Assembly: GCA_964350445.1 (NCBI GenBank)
Contig: CAYGKA010000004.1
Coordinates: 1-64,000, forward strand
Reading direction: 5' to 3'
DNA length: 64,000 bases
Source of the DNA: Hwanghaeella sp964350445
GTDB taxonomy: Bacteria > Pseudomonadota > Alphaproteobacteria > UBA8366 > Aestuariispiraceae
Under the pieces are notes generated by a model, which was not told the DNA's origin, did no database searches, and saw nothing but the letters and a program-made list of their open reading frames with translations. The position numbers and the translations under genes were made by a program. The stretch's first letter is position 1. Each line of letters opens with the position of its first letter. This document shows positions 58,632 through 64,000 of this stretch, piece by piece.

Positions 58632-61600
58632 ATGGCGCTAGCCCATGTCGATCTAGACGACAAATATACCCTGGAATCAGGACGCGTTTTCATAACCGGG
58701 ACCCAAGCCCTGGTCAGACTGCCGATCATGCAGCGGCAGCGCGATCATAAGGCCGGCCTGAACACCGGCTGTTACATCTCCGGCTATCGCGGCTCTCCGC
58801 TCGGCGCATATGACCAGCAACTCTGGAAGGCGCGGAAGTTCCTCAAGAACAACAACATCCATTTCCAGCCCGGCTTGAACGAAGACTTGGCGCTGACCGC
58901 CATTTGGGGCACGCAGCAGAACGAATTCTTCGGCGACAACACCGTCGATGGCGTGTTTTCCATCTGGTACGCGAAAGGCCCCGGCGTCGATCGGTCGGGT
59001 GACGTGCTTCGCCACGCCAATTTCGCCGGCACATCCAAGAACGGCGGTGTCCTGCTGTTGGCCGGCGACGACCATACGTGCAAATCGTCCACCACCGCGC
59101 ATCAGACCGAATATGCGTTCATGGATGCGATGATCCCGGTGTTGAACCCCGCGGGGGTTCAGGAGTTCCTGGACCTTGGATTGCACGGCATCGCGCTGTC
59201 CCGCTATTCCGGCTGTTACGTCGCTTTCAAGACCATTGCGGAGACCGTCGATACATCGGCATCGGTCTATGTCGATCCGCATAGGGTGCAGATCGAGCTG
59301 CCCGACGAAACGGAATTCAAAATGCCGGAAGGCGGATTGAACATCCATTACCCGAAACAGGCCCTGGAGGCGCTGGCGCAGGAAGAACATCTGCACCGCT
59401 ACAAGCTTTACGCCGCCATCGCTTATGCGAAAAAGAACAAACTGAACCGCGCGATGATCGAAAGCCCGAAGAAGCGGCTGGGCATTGTTACGGCCGGGAA
59501 ATCCTACCTCGATGTGCGCCAGGCGCTCGACGATCTTGGCGTCGACGAGGAATTTGCCAAGGAACTGGGGATTTCGGTCTACAAGGTCGCCATGACCTGG
59601 CCGCTTGAGCCGGACGGCATCCGCGAATTCTGCCAGGGCCATGAAGAAATTCTGGTGGTAGAGGAAAAGCGCGCGCTGATCGAGAACCAGTTGAAGGAAC
59701 AGGCCTATAACTGGCCGAACGACATGCGCCCGCGGATCTACGGCAAGTTCAACGAGGACCGGGAATTGATCCTGCCGTCCTTCGGCGAATTGACGCCTGC
59801 GGTCATCGCCCGGGTCGTGGCGCAGCGGCTGCAACGCCTGCCGAAAGGCAACGCGATCGAAGGGCATGAGCGGTTCTCAAACCGGCTCGCCTTCCTGGAC
59901 GCGAAGGACAAACAACTCGGCGCCCGCAAACCGGCAATTACGCGGTTGCCCTATTTCTGTTCCGGCTGTCCGCACAATACCTCGACCAAGGTGCCGGAAG
60001 GGTCGCGAGCCTATGCGGGGATCGGTTGCCATTTCATGGCGCAGTGGATGGACCGTGACACGATGACCTTCACGCAGATGGGCGGCGAAGGGGCGGCCTG
60101 GATGGGGCAGTTCCCGTTCACATCGGCGAAACATGTCTTCGTGAACCTGGGCGACGGAACCTATCAGCATTCCGGAACCCTCGCGATCCGGGCCGCCGTC
60201 GCGTCCGGGGTGAACGTCACCTACAAAATCCTCTACAACGACGCCGTCGCCATGACGGGCGGCCAACCCCATGAAGGCGTACAGTCCGTTCCCGCGGTCG
60301 TCGCCCAGGTTACCGCCGAAGGCGCGCGCAAGGTCGTCGTTGTCAGCGACGAACCCGAGAAGTATCCGAACGGCATATTCCCGCACGGCGTTTCCGTGCA
60401 CCACAGAGATGCATTGGATTCGGTTCAAAAAGACCTGCGGGAAATCGAAGGCGTGACGGTTATGGTCTACGACCAGACCTGTGCGGCCGAGAAACGCCGC
60501 CGCCGCAAACGCGGGACCTTTCCCGACCCGCAGAAACGCGTCTTCATCAACGAGATGGTCTGCGAAGGCTGCGGCGACTGTTCGGTTCAGTCAAACTGCC
60601 TGTCGGTCACCCCACAGGAAACGGAATTCGGCCGCAAACGTAAGATCGACCAGTCTTCCTGCAACAAAGACTATTCCTGCGTAAAGGGGTTCTGTCCCAG
60701 CTTCGTGACTGTCCATGGCGGGCAGGTCCGCAAGGGTTCAGGCGTCGCGCAGCCATCGGCCGGGTCTGCACCCGACTTGTTCGAGGCACTGCCCGAACCC
60801 AAAATCCCGACCGTCGAGGAAGAGCCCTACGGCATTCTGCTGACTGGCGTCGGCGGTACGGGCGTGGTGACCATCGGCGCGCTCCTGGGCATGGCCGCCC
60901 ATCTTGAAGGCAAGGGCTGTTCCATCCTGGACATGGCCGGCCTTGCCCAAAAAGGTGGCCCCGTCATCAGTCACATCCGCATCGGCAAGACGCCCGAGGA
61001 TATTCACGCCGTCAGCATCGCCGCCGGCGGGGCGGATGTGCTGCTAGGCTGCGATATCGTCGTCGCGTCCGGCACCACGGCGCTTTCCAAGGTGGAACGC
61101 GATACGACCGTCGCCATCGTGAACACGGAAAAATCCATCACCGGCGACTTCACGCATGATCCGGACTGGATTTTCCCAACCTCCGAGATGAAGGAGATGA
61201 TCGCGGAATCCACCGGTCCGAAGAACACGCATTTCTTCAACGGGTCGAAACTGGCCACGGCCCTGATGGGCGACAGCATCGCCAGCAACATGTTCATGCT
61301 GGGTTACGCCTTTCAGAAGGGCCTCATTCCGGTCAGCCTGGAAGCCATGGAAAAAGCCATCGAACTCAACGGGGTCGCAGTGAAGCTGAACCAGCAGGCT
61401 TTCCTGTGGGGGCGCCGGGCGGCACACGACATGGATGCGGTCCTGCGGATCACCGATCAGCAGGAAAGCCAGAAGAAAGCCCCTTCGGACGAGGATGACG
61501 GTTTTGCCAAGAGCTTGGAGGAGATCGTCGAGAAGCGCATCGCCTTCCTGAAGGACTATCAGGACGAGGCCTATGCGCGCAGATATAAGGATTTCGTGGT

Positions 61601-62174
61601 CGAGGTTCAGCGCCGCGAATCCCAGGTGGTGACCGACGACTCGCTAGCTCGGGCCGTCGCGCGCTACTACTTCAAACTGCTGGCCTACAAGGACGAGTAC
61701 GAAGTGGCCCGCCTCTATTCCAGCGGCGAGTTCCTGAAGAAGCTGCACCAGCAGTTCGAAGGCGACTTCACACTGAAGTTCCATCTGGCTCCCCCGCTCT
61801 TTGCGGAGACGGATCCGGAAACCGGTCACCTGAAGAAAAAGGAATACGGCCCCGCGATGTTGAAGGCCTTCGTCCTGCTGGCGAAATTGAAGGGCCTGCG
61901 CGGCACCCGTTTCGATCCCTTCGGGCGGACCGAAGAACGCAAGTTGGAACGCAAGTTGATCACCGATTACGAAGCAACGATCACATCCCTGCTGGCGGAC
62001 CTGAAGCGGGACAACCACGCCATCGCGGTTCAGATCGCCGAAATCCCGGAGCATATTCGCGGTTACGGCCACGTGAAGGAAAAACATATCGCCGACGCCA
62101 AGGCGAACGAGACGGCGCTGCTTTCCCAGTTCAAGCAGCCGCCGAAACCGGACGCCAAGAACGCCGCTGAGTAA
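58632..62174 (+). CDS. indolepyruvate ferredoxin oxidoreductase, fused alpha-beta
   Basis: 1180 residues, combining IorA and IorB. N-terminal pyrimidine-like domain (ALVRLPIMQRQRDHKAGLNTGCYISGYRGSPLG), a TPP-binding segment LGDGTYQHSGTLAIRAAV...ILYNDAVAMTGGQ, then a cysteine-rich ferredoxin-like region about residues 640-690 (MVCEGCGDCSVQSNC; SSCNKDYSCVKGFCPSF) and a C-terminal gamma-type oxidoreductase domain starting LTGVGGTGVVTIGALLGMAAHLEG. It decarboxylates aryl-pyruvates to aryl-acetyl-CoA with ferredoxin reduction. ATG 58632 has GGAGG at the right spacing. The substrate range (indole-, phenyl-pyruvate) is inferred from the family. Confidence 0.93.
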   Translation: MALAHVDLDDKYTLESGRVFITGTQALVRLPIMQRQRDHKAGLNTGCYISGYRGSPLGAYDQQLWKARKFLKNNNIHFQPGLNEDLALTAIWGTQQNEFFGDNTVDGVFSIWYAKGPGVDRSGDVLRHANFAGTSKNGGVLLLAGDDHTCKSSTTAHQTEYAFMDAMIPVLNPAGVQEFLDLGLHGIALSRYSGCYVAFKTIAETVDTSASVYVDPHRVQIELPDETEFKMPEGGLNIHYPKQALEALAQEEHLHRYKLYAAIAYAKKNKLNRAMIESPKKRLGIVTAGKSYLDVRQALDDLGVDEEFAKELGISVYKVAMTWPLEPDGIREFCQGHEEILVVEEKRALIENQLKEQAYNWPNDMRPRIYGKFNEDRELILPSFGELTPAVIARVVAQRLQRLPKGNAIEGHERFSNRLAFLDAKDKQLGARKPAITRLPYFCSGCPHNTSTKVPEGSRAYAGIGCHFMAQWMDRDTMTFTQMGGEGAAWMGQFPFTSAKHVFVNLGDGTYQHSGTLAIRAAVASGVNVTYKILYNDAVAMTGGQPHEGVQSVPAVVAQVTAEGARKVVVVSDEPEKYPNGIFPHGVSVHHRDALDSVQKDLREIEGVTVMVYDQTCAAEKRRRRKRGTFPDPQKRVFINEMVCEGCGDCSVQSNCLSVTPQETEFGRKRKIDQSSCNKDYSCVKGFCPSFVTVHGGQVRKGSGVAQPSAGSAPDLFEALPEPKIPTVEEEPYGILLTGVGGTGVVTIGALLGMAAHLEGKGCSILDMAGLAQKGGPVISHIRIGKTPEDIHAVSIAAGGADVLLGCDIVVASGTTALSKVERDTTVAIVNTEKSITGDFTHDPDWIFPTSEMKEMIAESTGPKNTHFFNGSKLATALMGDSIASNMFMLGYAFQKGLIPVSLEAMEKAIELNGVAVKLNQQAFLWGRRAAHDMDAVLRITDQQESQKKAPSDEDDGFAKSLEEIVEKRIAFLKDYQDEAYARRYKDFVVEVQRRESQVVTDDSLARAVARYYFKLLAYKDEYEVARLYSSGEFLKKLHQQFEGDFTLKFHLAPPLFAETDPETGHLKKKEYGPAMLKAFVLLAKLKGLRGTRFDPFGRTEERKLERKLITDYEATITSLLADLKRDNHAIAVQIAEIPEHIRGYGHVKEKHIADAKANETALLSQFKQPPKPDAKNAAE

Positions 62175-62193
62175 ATACGACACCGCCAAATGC

Positions 62194-62226
62194 AAAAGGG
62201 GCCACAGTGTGGCCCCTTTTTCTTTT
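62194..62226. terminator. bidirectional terminator
   Basis: GGGGCCAC, AGT loop, GTGGCCCC, flanked by AAAA on the left and TTTTTCTTTT on the right. The T-tract on the plus strand follows the oxidoreductase stop by 43 bp, and on the minus strand TTTT follows the stem for the convergent GGDEF-EAL gene. Confidence 0.9.
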
Positions 62227-62248
62227 ACTTCAGTGTGTTCCAACCGGA

Positions 62249-64000
62249 CTAAACGTCCGTCTCCTGACCTCCTGCAACGGCCCCGTGCTGGACCGGCACG
62301 GCAGTGCCATTCGCCCAGGGGGACGACTTGCAGAATTCGAGGAACTTATCGAGCGGCATTGGCCGGGCGATGTAGTAGCCCTGTGCAATGGTGCAGCCGA
62401 TTTCGCGAAGGCGCAGAAAACTATCCAGGTCCTCTACCCCTTCCGCGGTAACGCTGAGGCCCAGGTTCCGGCCCAGATCGACCGTCGAGCGGACGATGAC
62501 GTCATCCTCCCGGCTGTTGGCGAGGTTGAGGACAAAGGATTTGTCGATCTTCAATTCGTCCGCCGGCAAGCGCTTGAGGTAGCTCATCGAGGAATAACCG
62601 GTTCCGAAGTCATCGACGGAAACGCTCATCCCCATATCCGACAGGCTGTCCAGGGTGGCGAGCGCTTCTTCCGGCTCGTCCATCAGGGCGCTTTCCGTGA
62701 TCTCCAATGTCAGGACCTCCGCCGGGAGGCCCTTGTCGACCAGCAGGCGGCTCAAGATCATGACAATCTCGTTCGTCGCGATATCCTTGGCCGACAGGTT
62801 GACGGATAGTTTCAGCTCCAGCCCCTCGGCCCTCCAGGCGGCGCAATCCGTCGTCGCCTGTTCCAGCATCCAGCGGGTCAGGTGCCGGATATTCCCGGTT
62901 TGCTCGGCCAGGGGCACGAAAGTATCGGGCGACAGGTTCTTCATATGCGGATGCTGCCAGCGCGACAAAGCCTCCGCCGCGACGACCCTGCCGGTCGCGA
63001 TATCCACCTTCGGCTGGTAGACCAGTTGGAACTGGCCGGTCTCAAGCCCTTTGCGCATTTCGCCCATCAGCATCAGGGCTTCGGGCCGCGGCCTGTCTTC
63101 GACCGGGTCGAAAATATGGGTGGGCTTGCCGGCCAGTCTTGCCTTGTACATGGCAAGTTCTGCGGACATCACAAGGTTTGCGCCGTTTTCCCCGTGTTCT
63201 GGATAGAGCGCCAAGCCAAACCGCAGACTGATATCCACATTGCCTTCACGGGCGGTGATCGGGTGTTCCATGGCGCGGATGAGTGACGTGAGCAGCGCAT
63301 GCCCACCCTGCGCCCATTGCTCGCCGTTCAGGACCAGACCGAACTCGTCGCCACCGATCCTGGCCACCATGTCGTCGTCCGCCACATGACCGCGCAGACG
63401 CTCGGCCACACCCTTGATGATCCGGTCCCCGACCTCGAAGCCGAGCGAGCTGTTCATTTCCTGCACGCGTTCCAAGCCCACGATAACCGCGGCGAAGGGC
63501 TTGTCCGGGCTTGTGGCGGCGCGTTCGTTGACTTGGCGCAGGAATTCCCGGCGGTTCGGCAGGCCGGTCAACGCGTCGTTCCGGGCCTGATGGGAGATGG
63601 TTTCCTCACGGCGTTGAATGTCGGTCATCATCTTGTTGAAGGCTTCCGACAGCGCGCCGAATTCATCCTGTCGGTGATACGGGACCTCCGCACTGTAGTC
63701 CCCTTCCCGGACCCGTCCCGCGGCCGTGGTCAGATCGCGGACCGGACGGGTAATTCCACGCGCCAGAAATACTGCGCCGATCAAGGTGATCACCAGGGCC
63801 GCGACCAACAAGGCCGCCAATTGCAGCAACAGTTCCCGGGTTCGCGCCAGGGCGGGGTCGATCGTCGAGTGAAAGAGCAACGCGACGGAAATCTTGCGCC
63901 CCTCACCATGAATTTCGGTCGCCGTCGTGACGAAGGTGCGTCCCTCCACGTCGACCAGGCTCGGCCCCACCGGCAATGCCTGATTGGCGGCGATATAGCT
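62249..64000 (-). CDS. HAMP-GGDEF-EAL cyclic-di-GMP signalling protein (5' end outside window)
   Basis: At least 583 residues; the frame is open past the right edge, so the N-terminal sensor is cut. Visible order: end of a periplasmic domain, membrane helix (LLQLAALLVAALVITLIGAVFLA), HAMP (RGITRPVRDLTTAAGRVREGDYS), GGDEF domain with ARIGGDEF and no RxxD I-site, and a complete EAL domain: AEALSRW, VNLSAKD, LEITES, VDDFGTGYSSMSYLKRLP, LKIDKSFV, TAEGVED, AQGYYIARPM. All EAL metal and catalytic residues appear present, so phosphodiesterase activity is likely; the GGDEF half may be active or a GTP sensor. Confidence 0.92.
   Translation of the reverse strand, partial: SYIAANQALPVGPSLVDVEGRTFVTTATEIHGEGRKISVALLFHSTIDPALARTRELLLQLAALLVAALVITLIGAVFLARGITRPVRDLTTAAGRVREGDYSAEVPYHRQDEFGALSEAFNKMMTDIQRREETISHQARNDALTGLPNRREFLRQVNERAATSPDKPFAAVIVGLERVQEMNSSLGFEVGDRIIKGVAERLRGHVADDDMVARIGGDEFGLVLNGEQWAQGGHALLTSLIRAMEHPITAREGNVDISLRFGLALYPEHGENGANLVMSAELAMYKARLAGKPTHIFDPVEDRPRPEALMLMGEMRKGLETGQFQLVYQPKVDIATGRVVAAEALSRWQHPHMKNLSPDTFVPLAEQTGNIRHLTRWMLEQATTDCAAWRAEGLELKLSVNLSAKDIATNEIVMILSRLLVDKGLPAEVLTLEITESALMDEPEEALATLDSLSDMGMSVSVDDFGTGYSSMSYLKRLPADELKIDKSFVLNLANSREDDVIVRSTVDLGRNLGLSVTAEGVEDLDSFLRLREIGCTIAQGYYIARPMPLDKFLEFCKSSPWANGTAVPVQHGAVAGGQETDV

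Noticed and set aside
1..64000. tRNA, rRNA, CRISPR, transposase or prophage signals
   Set aside because: I looked in every intergenic gap and in the protein set and saw none; a covariance-model scan would be needed to exclude a small RNA.

Overview
The window looks like a chromosomal segment of a free-living alphaproteobacterium, probably Rhodospirillales-like. The evidence is the gene order prs - rplY (Ctc-type L25) - pth - ychF, a three-gene pntAA-pntAB-pntB transhydrogenase of the Rhodospirillum type, COQ9, DUF2336 and TIGR02444 proteins, ethylmalonyl-CoA pathway enzymes, a fused indolepyruvate:ferredoxin oxidoreductase, and uniformly GC-rich coding sequence. I see no rRNA, tRNA, CRISPR array, insertion sequence, prophage or integration site. 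Both ends cut through a gene.

Layout. 1-6.7 kb: end of a TPR/glycosyltransferase-like protein, pyridoxal kinase, then a same-strand run of a CitE-like (3S)-malyl-CoA thioesterase, a DMT transporter and a mesaconyl-CoA hydratase (C2 assimilation), and a DsbA-fold isomerase. 6.7-14 kb: AEC transporter, heptose epimerase hldD, lgt, a MidA-type methyltransferase, pgeF, a creatinase-like M24 protein, a tiny membrane peptide and a lipoprotein. 14-19.6 kb: prs, rplY, pth, ychF, a dienelactone hydrolase and a VOC protein. 19.6-25.5 kb: PaiB-like flavin protein, pseudouridine catabolism (psuK-psuG), icd and a secreted VPLPA-CTERM protein. 25.7-32.4 kb: lipoprotein, VWA protein, DUF2336, GNAT, small protein, MoxR ATPase, diguanylate cyclase and thioesterase. 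32.9-37.2 kb: mlaA-mlaC lipid transport, TIGR02444, phosphofructokinase, YdcH and a degenerate GGDEF protein. 37.3-43 kb: purE-purK, a membrane protein, COQ9, def, rpsU, a VOC protein and a lipoprotein. 43-49 kb: a four-gene unit of two DUF1538 membrane proteins, a PII-like protein and a CBS protein, then the pnt operon. 49-55.3 kb: Hpt protein with a REC-GGDEF response regulator, ABC1 kinase, Hsp20 behind an FNR-type box, alpha/beta hydrolase and PepF. 55.4-64 kb: acyl-CoA synthetase, UDP-glucuronate epimerase, indolepyruvate oxidoreductase, and a HAMP-GGDEF-EAL protein running off the edge.

Themes. Central carbon and redox metabolism dominate (icd, pnt, Mcl2/Mch, IOR, PFK), together with envelope biogenesis (hldD, lgt, mlaA/mlaC, UDP-GlcA epimerase) and cyclic-di-GMP signalling (three intact GGDEF proteins, one of them also EAL, plus one degenerate GGDEF protein). 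The most novel-looking unit is the DUF1538-DUF1538-PII-like-CBS operon at 43.0-45.4 kb. It reads as a two-subunit ion transporter with two candidate nucleotide-sensing regulators. Other points worth a look are a Lys/Ala-rich tail on PntAA, an acyl-CoA synthetase lacking its P-loop lysine, perfect 16-bp palindromes upstream of rplY and between pntAA and the Hpt gene, a double-hairpin leader on rpsU, and a 27-residue membrane peptide gene.
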